From Novispirillum itersonii subsp. itersonii ATCC 12639 (GTDB taxonomy: Bacteria; Pseudomonadota; Alphaproteobacteria; Rhodospirillales; Rhodospirillaceae): a stretch of DNA of 64,000 nucleotides. The translations under genes were made by a program, and so were the position numbers. The notes beneath the pieces were generated by a model. The model was not told the origin of the DNA. It saw nothing but the letters and a program-made list of their open reading frames with translations, and did not search any database. Position 1 is the first letter of the stretch. Every line of letters begins with the position of its first letter. Shown here in pieces: positions 18,108 to 26,493 of the stretch. Location of the stretch: NCBI RefSeq assembly GCF_000381985.1, contig NZ_KB907339.1:62001-126000 (forward strand), in the 5' to 3' direction.

Positions 18108-18635
18108 GTGGATACACCGGGTATTCAGTATGAAATGTTGGTGGAACGGGCGCTGCGCGGCGTTCTGCGGGATGCGTTGCGTCTGGTGCTGACCAGCGGT
18201 CTGCCGGGGCAGCATCATTTTTACATCACGTTCCGCACCACGCATGCCGGTGTGGCGATTCCGCCGCGTCTGAAGGCGCAGTACCCGGAAGAAATGACCA
18301 TCGTTCTGCAACATCAGTTCTGGAATCTGGAAGTCCACGAAGACTGGTTTGCGGTTGAGCTGTCGTTCCAGAATAAGGCAGAGCGTCTGGTTGTCCCGTT
18401 TGAGGCTGTTACCGGCTTCGCTGATCCGCATGCCCAGTTTGGTCTTCAGTTTCAGGGTGGTCTGGCGGCTGATGCCGACCTCTACGACGATGAAGACTTC
18501 GAGGATGATGAGGCTTTTTCCGATTCGGCGTCGCTGTTTGATGCTGATAATGGCGATGATGCCGGAAAAGGCAAAGAGACTGCCGATACGTCAGACAGCA
18601 AGGTGGTCACGCTGGACGCCTTCCGCAGAAAGTAA
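18108..18635 (+). CDS. sspB: SspB, ClpXP adaptor for ssrA-tagged proteins
   Basis: Tethers substrates ending in the ssrA tag to ClpX. The 175-residue protein has the SspB fold at residues about 5-115 (YEMLVERALRGVLRDAL, HHFYITFRTTHAGV, MTIVLQHQFWNLEV, LVVPFEAVTGFADP), then an acidic flexible linker, and ends in the ClpX-binding tail KVVTLDAFRRK (165-175). Start is GTG at 18108 after GGAGTGATTACAG. It sits directly downstream of the tmRNA gene, and clpX, clpP, tig and lon are also in the window, so tag, adaptor and protease are chromosomal neighbours. A strong terminator follows. Confidence 0.95.
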   Translation: MDTPGIQYEMLVERALRGVLRDALRLVLTSGLPGQHHFYITFRTTHAGVAIPPRLKAQYPEEMTIVLQHQFWNLEVHEDWFAVELSFQNKAERLVVPFEAVTGFADPHAQFGLQFQGGLAADADLYDDEDFEDDEAFSDSASLFDADNGDDAGKGKETADTSDSKVVTLDAFRRK

Positions 18636-18703
18636 TATCGGCGAAGGGATCATTACTTTCAGCAGATTACCGATTATATTGTAATCTTTCGATATTTTCA
18701 TAT

Positions 18704-18739
18704 GCGGAGATCGTCATGGGCGAACGATCTCCGCTTTTT
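18704..18739 (+). terminator. sspB terminator
   Basis: Perfect 11-base stem GCGGAGATCGT (18704-18714) / ACGATCTCCGC (18724-18734), followed by TTTTTC. Confidence 0.92.
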
Positions 18740-19123
18740 CATTTGTTTTGGTATGATCGAAAAACTGAGGTATAACCCTTTTGTCTCGGTGCTAAGGGCT
18801 ATATCGCTTTGATATAGTCTTAAGGTCTTATGATATGCAAATGGCTGTCTTGACTGGTCTAAGACTGCGAAAAGCGGCCCTGACGCAATAAAAACTGTAC
18901 TCATACAAAATTCGACCCGGATAAACCGGGAACCCGCCACCGGTCTTGTGGCGGGGGCGGTGTTTATACGCCGTTTCGATCTCAGGGAAGGCCAGAGGGG
19001 GACACAGGGCCAGACCGTGCAGCGGGCAGTCTGCGGGGATCTGGGCTGAATGGCATGGGTGAGCAGACCTTGCGGGAGGGGGAACTCCGGCCGGTCTGCG
19101 GAAACAGGGGAGGGGCGCTGACA
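18740..19123 (+). promoter_or_regulatory. long AT-rich upstream region with dyads before the GGDEF/EAL-like gene
   Basis: About 380 bases with no gene. It holds a perfect dyad CTATATC-GCTTT-GATATAG (18799-18817), an interrupted repeat GTCTT/AAGAC near 18847-18865, then two tandem hairpins, CCCGG-ATAAA-CCGGG (18916-18930) and CCCGCCAC-CGGTCTT-GTGGCGGG (18933-18955). The first looks like an operator in the promoter, the latter two like structured leader RNA. No known riboswitch was recognised. Confidence 0.5.
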
Positions 19124-20545
19124 ATGTCAAGCGCAGAGCTGATTCTTGACCAGGCTTTGGCGACACCGACCGGGGGGAAGACCGGGGTGGAACGCCTGCG
19201 GGAAGAACTGCTGTCCAAGACCGCCGATGTACTGCACCGTATGGCGGACCGTATTTACGCTGCTGATCTGATTGAGCCGGATGTTTCGGCCCTCGGTCCG
19301 CGCTTTGGTCTGGATAATATGCTGAAGACCTGTCTGCGCTATGCGGAGGAAGGGGTCAGCACGGTGCCTTTGCATCTTTATTCCTTACAGGAACTGAAGC
19401 TGGCCTTTGGCCCGGAATGGCCGCGCCTGTCGGCGAAGGCGATGAAAGTCGTTGAAATCGTGCTGCGCAAGCGGCTGGGGCCTGCCGATACCTTCCTGCG
19501 TCATGCTGACAATGCGTTTGTGGTCCATATGGGCGGCGAGCATGCCGATCAGGCCCCGCAGCGGGCCAGCCGTATTCTGGGGGAGCTGCGTCAGAATCTG
19601 CTGGGGCCTTCGACCCCGCAGGGGAAATCCTTTGGCATTCAGCTGGAGCGGGTGACGTTTGGCGATCTGCTGTCAAAGGGCATCGCCCCGGAACCGGCAC
19701 CGCTGGCCGACACCTCGCTGGCGGTTGCCGTCAGCGCGCCGAAGGTCGAGCTGTCGGTGGGGGAAGTGGCGGCCCGCCTGCACAAGCAGCTGTCGTTCAG
19801 TTTTTCTCCGGTCTGGGCACCGGGGAAGGAGACCGTGACCGGCTATCAGGCTTTGGCCCGGCGTCATACCGATTATGGGATTTACCGGGGGAAGTGGGTC
19901 CTGAACGGTGGGTACGAAGATCCGTTCTCGCTGGGGGTTGATCTGCGGATCATTGAAGCGGTCGCTCAGCAGATTACCCGGCTGCAGGATCTGCCGACCT
20001 TACCGAAGCTGTCGCTGCCGCTGCATAACCGTTCCCTGCTCGGCCGCAACCGTGACCGGATTTTGCGGGCGCTGGAAACCAATGTGCCGAAAGCCCTGCG
20101 GCTTGGCGTCGTGCCGGAGATTGTCGGTATTCTCGATGCCCATCCGCTGACCCTGCTGCCAGATACCATCAACGAGCTGCGGTCCCTGTTCGGGCAGGTG
20201 CATGTGCGGGTGCTGCATGGCGGTCTGGAAGGAATCACGCCGCATCTGGGCCGGGCCGATGGCATCGGGATTGATATGAACGAGCTCAGCCGCCATGGGG
20301 CAACCGCATCCCAGCGGCGTCTGGCACTGAAGGAGTTTGGTGCTGCGGTTAAGGCAATGAAGGGCAAGGCCCCGGAAACCCGGTATGTCTGGGATCTGCA
20401 TTCCGCTGGCGAGGTTAAGCTGGCGGTCGCCGAGGGCTTTACCGTGATTTCCGGCACCGCTGTGGGGATTGAGGATGCAGAGCCCCGGGCCCCCTTCGGG
20501 CTGGCGGCAGAAACCATCGGCCTGAAGAAGACCGATAAGGGCTGA
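19124..20545 (+). CDS. degenerate GGDEF/EAL-like protein (probable inactive c-di-GMP-type protein)
   Basis: A 473-residue soluble protein. Residues about 60-160 follow the GGDEF fold pattern but the signature position reads VVHMGGEHADQ, without a normal GGDEF motif. Residues about 230-465 follow the EAL fold: YQALARR stands where YEALLR is expected, LPKLSLPLHNRSL where the Asn strand is, VVPEIVGI for the Glu strand, VRVLHGGLEG for DDFG, and ADGIGIDMNEL for the IKID strand. All acidic catalytic residues and the Lys are lost, so enzymatic activity is unlikely. It may be a c-di-GMP effector or purely structural. Start ATG 19124 follows AGGGGAGGGG. The domain calls come from pattern reading and need a profile search. 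Confidence 0.65.
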   Translation: MSSAELILDQALATPTGGKTGVERLREELLSKTADVLHRMADRIYAADLIEPDVSALGPRFGLDNMLKTCLRYAEEGVSTVPLHLYSLQELKLAFGPEWPRLSAKAMKVVEIVLRKRLGPADTFLRHADNAFVVHMGGEHADQAPQRASRILGELRQNLLGPSTPQGKSFGIQLERVTFGDLLSKGIAPEPAPLADTSLAVAVSAPKVELSVGEVAARLHKQLSFSFSPVWAPGKETVTGYQALARRHTDYGIYRGKWVLNGGYEDPFSLGVDLRIIEAVAQQITRLQDLPTLPKLSLPLHNRSLLGRNRDRILRALETNVPKALRLGVVPEIVGILDAHPLTLLPDTINELRSLFGQVHVRVLHGGLEGITPHLGRADGIGIDMNELSRHGATASQRRLALKEFGAAVKAMKGKAPETRYVWDLHSAGEVKLAVAEGFTVISGTAVGIEDAEPRAPFGLAAETIGLKKTDKG

Positions 20546-20610
20546 CAACTCTGTTTTTGGCAGCCCTGTTTCCGGCAGACATATCATTCTGTTGCAGCAG
20601 ATAACTCCAG

Positions 20611-20640
20611 ACGGGGCAGTCCGACTGCCCCGTTTTCTTT
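20611..20640 (+). terminator. terminator after the GGDEF/EAL-like gene
   Basis: Perfect stem ACGGGGCAGT (20611-20620) / ACTGCCCCGT (20624-20633), loop CCG, followed by TTTCTTT. Confidence 0.9.
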
Positions 20641-20646
20641 ATGCCC

Positions 20647-21126
20647 TTACACCCGTTCCAGCTCTATTTTCGGGCAACGGTCCATGATGACGGTCAGCCC
20701 GGCGGCCTCGGCACGCAGGGCGGCGGCGTCATGCCGGATGCCCAGCTGCATCCAGACCACCCGGATCTGGCTATCGCCGGAGCGGCTGGCGTTCAGGGCG
20801 ATCGCCTCGTCTGCCACAGCGGCGGCGGCCTCGGCATTGCGGAAGATATCGATCATCTCAACGGGGTCGGGGATATCAGCCAGCGTGGCGTAAACAGTTT
20901 CTCCCAGCACGGTCTGCCCGGCCAGCCCCGGATTGACCGGAATCACCCGGAAGCCATGATCCTGCAGAAAATGCATCACATGATAACTGGGGCGGTCTTC
21001 CTTGGCGGAAATGCCGATCAGGGCAATGGTGCGCACCCCGGCCAGAACTGCCAGTGTGTAACCGTCCGGATAAGGGATCGGCGCATCGGCGGCACAGCGG
21101 TCATGGGTAAACCGGGGAAAGGTCAT
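20647..21126 (-). CDS. CoA-binding domain protein (YccU-like)
   Basis: A 159-residue Rossmann-like protein of the CoA-binding_2 family. The nucleotide-binding start is RTIALIGISAKEDRPSYHVMHFLQDHGFRVIPVNP, followed by DPVEMIDIFRNAEAA and WMQLGIRHDAAALRAEAAGL, and it ends with the family motif VIMDRCPKIEL. Members resemble the CoA-binding part of succinyl-CoA synthetase but act alone; the cellular role is unclear. GGAGCCGTTGCC precedes the ATG. The next gene upstream on the same strand ends 76 bases away (DUF3775), so a small operon is possible. Confidence 0.9.
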   Translation of the reverse strand: MTFPRFTHDRCAADAPIPYPDGYTLAVLAGVRTIALIGISAKEDRPSYHVMHFLQDHGFRVIPVNPGLAGQTVLGETVYATLADIPDPVEMIDIFRNAEAAAAVADEAIALNASRSGDSQIRVVWMQLGIRHDAAALRAEAAGLTVIMDRCPKIELERV

Positions 21127-21202
21127 GGCAACGGCTCCGGTAAGGCGGCATGGTCTGCCACTCTACCGGACCCGGCGGTGGTTTGACCAGCCTGCCCCGG
21201 GG

Positions 21203-21658
21203 TTACAGCCTCTCGCCGGGGTCTTCGGTCCGGTGCCCCAGTGTATCCAGTCCCTCCGCCAGATAGTCGGCGATCAGCGGGGTGCCGCACAGATAGTCGG
21301 TTCCGTCGCGCTCTTCCAGAATGTCGGCGGCGATACGGCGGGCTTCCTTCCAGTCTGCCCGCCCATAGTCTCCCCGCCCGACCCAGAGAATGGCGACCAG
21401 AGTGATCATCTGCTCTTCGTTCAGCAGTGAAAGAGCGCTGTGCAGATCATCGTACGGGGTTTCGTGGTCCTGCTGTGGCAGAAAGTCACCGTCAAGGTCG
21501 GGCAGCCGCAGGGCGTCGTCCGATTGCTCCTGCGCCGGATCCAGTGCGGCGTCAAACTCCCGGGCCCGGGCGATGATATAGGCCAGTGTCGGGGCCGGAA
21601 TGTTCAGGGGGACCGGTGGACGGTCCCGGGTCTTCAGAGAGGGGGATATGTCACGCAT
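21203..21658 (-). CDS. DUF3775 domain-containing protein
   Basis: A 151-residue acidic cytoplasmic protein. The recognised family region is central and C-terminal: YDDLHSALSLLNEEQMITLVAILWVGRGDY followed by WKEARRIAADILEER and LIADYLAEGLDTLG. The function is not known. GGAGCCGCCGCC precedes the ATG at 21658. It lies upstream of the CoA-binding protein on the same strand with no terminator seen between them. There is no signal peptide or membrane segment. Confidence 0.85.
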   Translation of the reverse strand: MRDISPSLKTRDRPPVPLNIPAPTLAYIIARAREFDAALDPAQEQSDDALRLPDLDGDFLPQQDHETPYDDLHSALSLLNEEQMITLVAILWVGRGDYGRADWKEARRIAADILEERDGTDYLCGTPLIADYLAEGLDTLGHRTEDPGERL

Positions 21659-22232
21659 GGCGGCGGCTCCGGTGTTGCACGGCGGGCGCTTCGGCGCCGG
21701 ACTGACACTTCTGTGCGACCTGTATGGCGGAGGGGGGGGAGGGCCGGGCGTGACAGACCACCGGGCTTCCCGGTTGCAGTATGCCAGTTTTCGCCGGTGA
21801 AGGACAGAGACCGCGGGCGCTCCGGGACTGGATACTGGGACCGGAGACTTGGACCGGAGAAAAAAATTGAGCGCTCAGGCTTTTCCTGTCCGGTTCCATT
21901 CTAAACTGGAAGTAACCGGGATACAGCCGGGGAAGCCCTTTTTTATCATATGGATATAACTCTGACAGAACGCCAGAGGGCCTGACAGGGGCTGTGCTGT
22001 TCTAAATTAGAGTGATTTGAAGGTTTGATATGCCTCAATGTTCCCACACCTCCTGTGGGGAATAGTGGGGTCACGGCGCGGCGGACCCTGTCTTCTGCTC
22101 CGGCTGGCCGGTCCGGCTGCGGTGCAGGCACCGCTCCACCGGCTTACACGTCAAAGATGAGACCCCGATGGTCCGTTGCCGGTCAGGCAGGCGGTTGGCG
22201 GAGCTTTGCCGGGGATCGGGAGAGGAGAGCGC
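21659..22232. other. intergenic region upstream of cytochrome c peroxidase
   Basis: About 570 bases without a gene. It contains a near-consensus FNR box (22025-22038) and a stem-loop TTCCCACA-CCTCC-TGTGGGGAA (22041-22062). TTCTAAATTAGAG near 22002 vaguely resembles an Irr/Fur-type half site but is not a full match. The remainder shows nothing recognisable. Confidence 0.5.
22025..22038 (+). promoter_or_regulatory. FNR/FixK-type box upstream of ccp
   Basis: TTGAT-ATGC-CTCAA matches the FNR consensus TTGAT-N4-ATCAA at nine of ten positions. Bacterial cytochrome c peroxidases are classic FNR-family targets. It lies about 195 bases before the start codon, so a long leader is implied. Confidence 0.55.
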
Positions 22233-23249
22233 ATGATGAAAACCGTATTTCTGGGGCCGGTGATTGCGGCCGGGGTAGCGCTGGCGACGGCGGTGGCTGT
22301 GGCGCAGGCGGCAGCCCCCCGCACCGATGAGCCGATCCAGCCGCTGGCGGCGGCCAAGGTCAGCAATCCGGCGCTGGCAGAGCTGGGGAAGAAGCTGTAC
22401 TTCGATCCGCGCCTGTCCAAGTCGGGCTTCATTTCCTGCAACTCGTGTCACAATCTGTCGATGGGCGGTACCGATAATCTCAAGACCTCCATCGGTCACA
22501 ACTGGCAGAAGGGGCCGATCAATTCCCCGACGGTCCTGAATTCCAGCCTGAACGTTGCCCAGTTCTGGGATGGCCGTGCCGCTGACCTGCAGGCGCAGGC
22601 CGGGGGGCCGATCGCCAATCCCGGCGAAATGGCGTTCACCCACAAGCTGGCGGTTGATGTGCTGGAATCGATCCCCGGGTATGTCACCGAATTCGGGGCG
22701 GTGTTCGGCACCGGCAAGATCACCATCGAGGAGGTGACCAAGGCCATCGCTGCCTTTGAGGAAACACTGGTGACCCCCAACGCCCGCTTCGATAAATGGC
22801 TGCTGGGTGACGACACTGCGCTGACCGCCGATGAAAAGGCAGGGTACGAACTGTTCCGTGACAGTGGCTGTGTCGCCTGCCACAACGGCCCGGCGGTGGG
22901 GGGCAACTCCTTCCAGAAGATGGGGGTGGTGGAGCCCTATAAGGCGACCAGTCCGGCGGAAGGCCGGGTGGCGGTGACCAAGGATGAGGCGGACCGCTTC
23001 AACTTCAAGGTGCCGACCCTGCGCAACGTCGAAATGACCTACCCGTACTTCCACGACGGCGAGGCTGCAACCCTGTCCGACGCGGTCGAGACCATGGGGC
23101 GGATCCAGCTCGGCCGGGTGTTCAATAAGGACGAGAATGCCAAAATTGTGGCCTTCCTGAAGACCCTGACCGGTGATCAGCCGGACTTCAGGCTGCCGAT
23201 CCTGCCGCCGTCGTCGGACGCGACACCGCGCCCGACCCCGTTTGAATAA
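22233..23249 (+). CDS. ccpA: di-haem cytochrome c peroxidase
   Basis: Periplasmic enzyme reducing H2O2 to water with electrons from cytochrome c. The 338-residue precursor has an N-terminal signal peptide (MKTVFLGPVIAAGVALATAV, cleaved after an Ala-rich stretch) and two CXXCH haem sites: CNSCH near residue 71 and CVACH near residue 215. The family motifs NSPTVLNS, FWDGRA and VPTLRNVEMTYPYFHDG are present. The tail is Pro-rich. The start is one of two adjacent ATGs (22233/22236) after AGGAGAGC. Expression under low oxygen is suggested by the upstream FNR box. It converges on the crotonase-like gene 30 bases away. Confidence 0.95.
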   Translation: MMKTVFLGPVIAAGVALATAVAVAQAAAPRTDEPIQPLAAAKVSNPALAELGKKLYFDPRLSKSGFISCNSCHNLSMGGTDNLKTSIGHNWQKGPINSPTVLNSSLNVAQFWDGRAADLQAQAGGPIANPGEMAFTHKLAVDVLESIPGYVTEFGAVFGTGKITIEEVTKAIAAFEETLVTPNARFDKWLLGDDTALTADEKAGYELFRDSGCVACHNGPAVGGNSFQKMGVVEPYKATSPAEGRVAVTKDEADRFNFKVPTLRNVEMTYPYFHDGEAATLSDAVETMGRIQLGRVFNKDENAKIVAFLKTLTGDQPDFRLPILPPSSDATPRPTPFE

Positions 23250-23279
23250 GCCTGTTTTAATAAGAAAGAGAGTGGGGTT

Positions 23280-24056
23280 TCAGGCCCCGCACCAGACCGG
23301 CTCGCGCTTGCCGAGGAAGGCATCAATCCCTTCTTCGGCATCGCGGGCCATCATATTTTCCGTCATGACCCGGCTGGCGTAGGCATAGGCATCGTCCATC
23401 GGCTGTTCCAGCTGCCGGTAAAAGGCTTCTTTCCCGATTTTCAGGGTCAGGGGGGATTTGGCGGCAATGGTGGCGGCCATGGCGGCAACGTGACTGTCCA
23501 GTTCTTCGGCGGGCAGGGCGGCATTGATCAGGCCGTGACGCACCGCATCGGCGGCCAGCACCGGCTGGCCGGACAGCAGCATTTCCATCGCGGCCTTACG
23601 GGGCACCGCCCGGGACAGAGCGACCATCGGCGTGGAGCAGAACAGCCCGATGTTGACCCCGGGCGTGGCAAAGCGGGCGGTGTCCGTGGCATAGGCCAGA
23701 TCGCAGGAGGTGACAAGCTGGCATCCTGCGGCTGTGGCGATGCCGTGAACCCGGGCGATCACCGGCTGCGGCAGGCGCACCACGGTCATCATCAGGCGGG
23801 AGCATTGCTCGAACAGCGGCAGATATTCGGCCTGATCCAGCCCGCGGACTTCTTTCAGGTCATGTCCGGCGCAGAAAGCCGGGCCAGATCCGGTCAGCAC
23901 CACCACCCGCACGCTGCTGTCAGCGGCGATGCGGTCCAGCTCCGCCTGCAGGGCGGCCATCAGCGGGCGTGACAGGGCATTCCGCGCTTCGGGGCGGTTG
24001 AGGGTCAGGGTACAGACGCCGTCGGCATCGGTGCGCAGCAGCAGGGGGGCTGACAT
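23280..24056 (-). CDS. enoyl-CoA hydratase/isomerase family protein (ECHDC3-like)
   Basis: A 258-residue crotonase-fold protein. The oxyanion-hole segments are FCAGHDLKEV and HGIATAAGCQLVTSCDLA. The overall text, including FATPGVNIGLFCSTPMVALSRAVPRKAAMEMLLSG and the ending FLGKREPVW, follows the ECHDC3 group. At the two positions where true hydratases carry catalytic Glu, this protein has Gln (AAGCQL) and Gly (VNIGL), so hydration of enoyl-CoA is unlikely. CoA-ester binding remains probable, but the reaction is unknown. It is transcribed toward ccpA. No partner fatty-acid genes are adjacent apart from the thioesterase starting 204 bases away on the other strand. Confidence 0.88.
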   Translation of the reverse strand: MSAPLLLRTDADGVCTLTLNRPEARNALSRPLMAALQAELDRIAADSSVRVVVLTGSGPAFCAGHDLKEVRGLDQAEYLPLFEQCSRLMMTVVRLPQPVIARVHGIATAAGCQLVTSCDLAYATDTARFATPGVNIGLFCSTPMVALSRAVPRKAAMEMLLSGQPVLAADAVRHGLINAALPAEELDSHVAAMAATIAAKSPLTLKIGKEAFYRQLEQPMDDAYAYASRVMTENMMARDAEEGIDAFLGKREPVWCGA

Positions 24057-24260
24057 GGGTGAGGACTCCTCCCGTTAAAAAAGAACCACATTTTTCTGCC
24101 CGGCTTGACGCTGGGGCACCGTGGATTGGCCCGGACCGGGCGTGTAGGCTTCTCGGGCATTTTCAGGAACCGTCGAGACAGACGGCACTCCTGACAATGA
24201 TCACGCAGGCCCGCAAAAAACTGTGCCGCAAAAAGGCCGGGCTGAAAACCGGGAGGATGC

Positions 24261-24686
24261 ATGTCAAAAATCACGATTGCTGAAATTCAGGATATTCTGG
24301 ATGCGGAACTGCCGCTGGCCAGCCTGTTAGGCTGTACCTTTGAAGAGATCGGCGAGGGGCGCTGCACGGTGCGTATGGCCTTCAAGCCTGATCTGATCCG
24401 TCCTGGCGGCACCATTGCCGGTCCGGCAACCATGGCGCTGGCCGATCTGGCCCTGTATGGGGTGGTTCTGTCGCTGGTGGGGCGGGTTGAACTGGCGGTG
24501 ACGACCAGCCTGACGGTCAACTTTCTCCGGAAGCCGGGGCAGGAAGACATGATTGCCAAAGGATCAATCCTGAAGCGTGGCAAGCGTCTGGTCGTGGCTG
24601 AGGTGGAGCTGTATTCTGCCGGTGACCCGGAGGCGATGGTTGCCCATGTGACGGGGACCTATTCCGTCCCGCCGGAGGCCGGATAA
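24261..24686 (+). CDS. PaaI-type hotdog-fold thioesterase
   Basis: A 141-residue single hotdog domain, predicted to hydrolyse acyl- or aryl-CoA thioesters. The family core is RPGGTIAGPATMALADLALYGVVLS, with the Asp of ALADLA at the active-site position, then AVTTSLTVNFLRKP and the closing strand AHVTGTYSVP. GGGAGGATGC precedes the ATG at 24261. It is divergent from the ECHDC3-like gene and may share its substrates. The stop lies ten bases from the convergent antiporter gene's stop, with no terminator between them. Confidence 0.9.
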   Translation: MSKITIAEIQDILDAELPLASLLGCTFEEIGEGRCTVRMAFKPDLIRPGGTIAGPATMALADLALYGVVLSLVGRVELAVTTSLTVNFLRKPGQEDMIAKGSILKRGKRLVVAEVELYSAGDPEAMVAHVTGTYSVPPEAG

Positions 24687-24696
24687 GACGCGGCTG

Positions 24697-26493
24697 TCAG
24701 GCGGCCCGGCGCGGACGCCAGCGGCGGATCCGGGTCAGCAGGCGGTGGGGAACCACGGTTTCCCACGCCGCGCCCCGGTCCGGCTCCAGCCGGATCCCGA
24801 CCGAGGCAATGCGGTCGCCTTCCATCTGCACCACAACCAGCTCGACCGCTCCCGCCAGCAGGCAGTCGCCGATCCCGGCGGTGCCGCCAAGGGTGTCGGC
24901 AACAAACTGGCCGATGGTTTTCTGGCGCTGGTCATCCGGCACGCTGATTTCATAGGCATCGCAGACCGATCCCAGCGGTGCGGCACCGGGGATGACAAAG
25001 TCGGCCAGCGCCACCCGCCGGGTCTTTTTGTCTTTGGGCAGAAACAGCCGGTCAAGCGTCAGGCCCTGCTCCGGCGGGGTCAGCAGCAGCACAAAGTCGC
25101 CGGGCTGGAAGCTGTCGAGCCCCTGTTCAGGGACCACCACATTGCCGCGCAGCACCGACAGCAGGCGGCTGCGCCCCGGCAGGCGCAGATCTTCCCGCGC
25201 CATTCCGGCAGCCGGGCTTGCCGGGGTGATGGTGTAGCCGACGATGTCCTGATCCATGTTCGACGGGATGTCGATGTCAAGGCGGCCCTGCGGTTCCGGC
25301 GCCGGAGGAATTTCCACCCGCAGCAGCCGGGCAACGGCAGAGATGCTCCACCCCTGCAACACCAGAGAGACCAGCACGACAATAAAGGTGACGTTAAAGA
25401 TCAGCCCGGCCTCGGGCACGCCGGACAGGACCGGGATGATTGCCATGTAGATCGGCATGCCGCCGCGCAGACCGACCCAGGCGACAAACAGCCGTTCGCG
25501 GATGGTCAGGCGGCTGCGCCACAGGCACAGGGCGACGGCAATCGGGCGGGCGATAAACACCATTGCCAGTGCGGTCAGTCCGGCTGGGATCAGGTCGGGC
25601 AGCAGCTTATGGGGGGTGACCAGCAGACCCAGCATAACCAGCAGCAGAATCTGGCTGATCCAGGCGATACCGTCATGAAACCGCCGGATCACCACCTGCG
25701 CCCGCAGGCGTTGGTTGCCGACCACGATCCCGGCGACATAAACGGTCAGGAAGCCGGATCCGCCAAGCGTATGGCTGAGGCCGAACAGGGTCAGCGCCCC
25801 GGCAATCACCAGCACCGGATACAGCCCCGGGGCCAGCATCAGGCGGTTGACCGCCCAGCTGATCGCCTGTCCGCCCGCCAGCCCGAGGAGACCGCCGACG
25901 GCAAAGGCCTTGGCGAGCGACAGGACGACGCTGATCCCCATGCCCTCTGCCTGAAGGGTGCCGGTGGCGGCGCTGACCAGCAGCATGGTCAGCAGGATTG
26001 CCATCGGATCGTTGGCCCCGGACTCCAGCTCCAGCGTCGCCGATACCCGCTCCCGGATCTCCAGCCCGCGCTGGTGCAGCAGCAGGAACACGGCGGCGGC
26101 ATCGGTGGAGGCGACGACGGTGCCGATCAGCAGGGCGATCACCGGCGGCACGGAAAAGACTGACCACGCGGCGGCGGCAGTGATGCCGGCGGTGATGACC
26201 ACCCCGACGGTGGCCAGCCACGCGGCGGGCCCCCACGATCGCCGCACGGTGCGGAACGAGGTGCGCAGCCCGCCGTCAAACAGGATCACCGCCACCGCCA
26301 GACTGGCCAGCGTATAGACCGTGCCGTAGTCGGCATACTGGATGCCGCCGGGCCCGTCTTCGCCGACCAGCATACCGGCCCCCAGGAAAACCAACAGCAG
26401 CGGGGCGCCGATGCGGGTGGACAGGGCCCCGGTGAGAATCGCTGCCAGCATCAGGCCACCGCCGAGCAGGATGAAATGGTTGGCTGCGTCCAT
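24697..26493 (-). CDS. potassium/proton antiporter (CPA1, NhaP2/CvrA type)
   Basis: Cytoplasmic-membrane K+/H+ antiporter, 598 residues. The N-terminal two-thirds form a CPA1 exchanger of about 12-13 helices, with GTVVASTDAAAVF and ELESGANDPMAIL as ion-binding signatures, and GGSGFLTVYVAGIV further on. After residue about 400 a TrkA-C domain follows (LLSVLRGNVVVPEQGLDSFQPGDFVLLLTP), then a CorC/HlyC-like end domain (GDCLLAGAVELVVVQMEGDRIASVGIRL). This arrangement marks NhaP2. Start ATG 26493 (MDAANHFILLG) follows AGAGGGGG; the longer frame upstream has no family support. K+ specificity is by analogy. Confidence 0.93.
   Translation of the reverse strand: MDAANHFILLGGGLMLAAILTGALSTRIGAPLLLVFLGAGMLVGEDGPGGIQYADYGTVYTLASLAVAVILFDGGLRTSFRTVRRSWGPAAWLATVGVVITAGITAAAAWSVFSVPPVIALLIGTVVASTDAAAVFLLLHQRGLEIRERVSATLELESGANDPMAILLTMLLVSAATGTLQAEGMGISVVLSLAKAFAVGGLLGLAGGQAISWAVNRLMLAPGLYPVLVIAGALTLFGLSHTLGGSGFLTVYVAGIVVGNQRLRAQVVIRRFHDGIAWISQILLLVMLGLLVTPHKLLPDLIPAGLTALAMVFIARPIAVALCLWRSRLTIRERLFVAWVGLRGGMPIYMAIIPVLSGVPEAGLIFNVTFIVVLVSLVLQGWSISAVARLLRVEIPPAPEPQGRLDIDIPSNMDQDIVGYTITPASPAAGMAREDLRLPGRSRLLSVLRGNVVVPEQGLDSFQPGDFVLLLTPPEQGLTLDRLFLPKDKKTRRVALADFVIPGAAPLGSVCDAYEISVPDDQRQKTIGQFVADTLGGTAGIGDCLLAGAVELVVVQMEGDRIASVGIRLEPDRGAAWETVVPHRLLTRIRRWRPRRAA

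Noticed and set aside
21990-22020. Irr/Fur-type iron box near TTCTAAATTAGAG
   Set aside because: Only one half resembles the motif and the second half is missing; the FNR-like site downstream is a much better match.
24745-26163. 472-residue open frame antisense to the K+/H+ antiporter
   Set aside because: Dominated by Gln, His and Asp, with no motif; the antiporter frame has clear family signatures.
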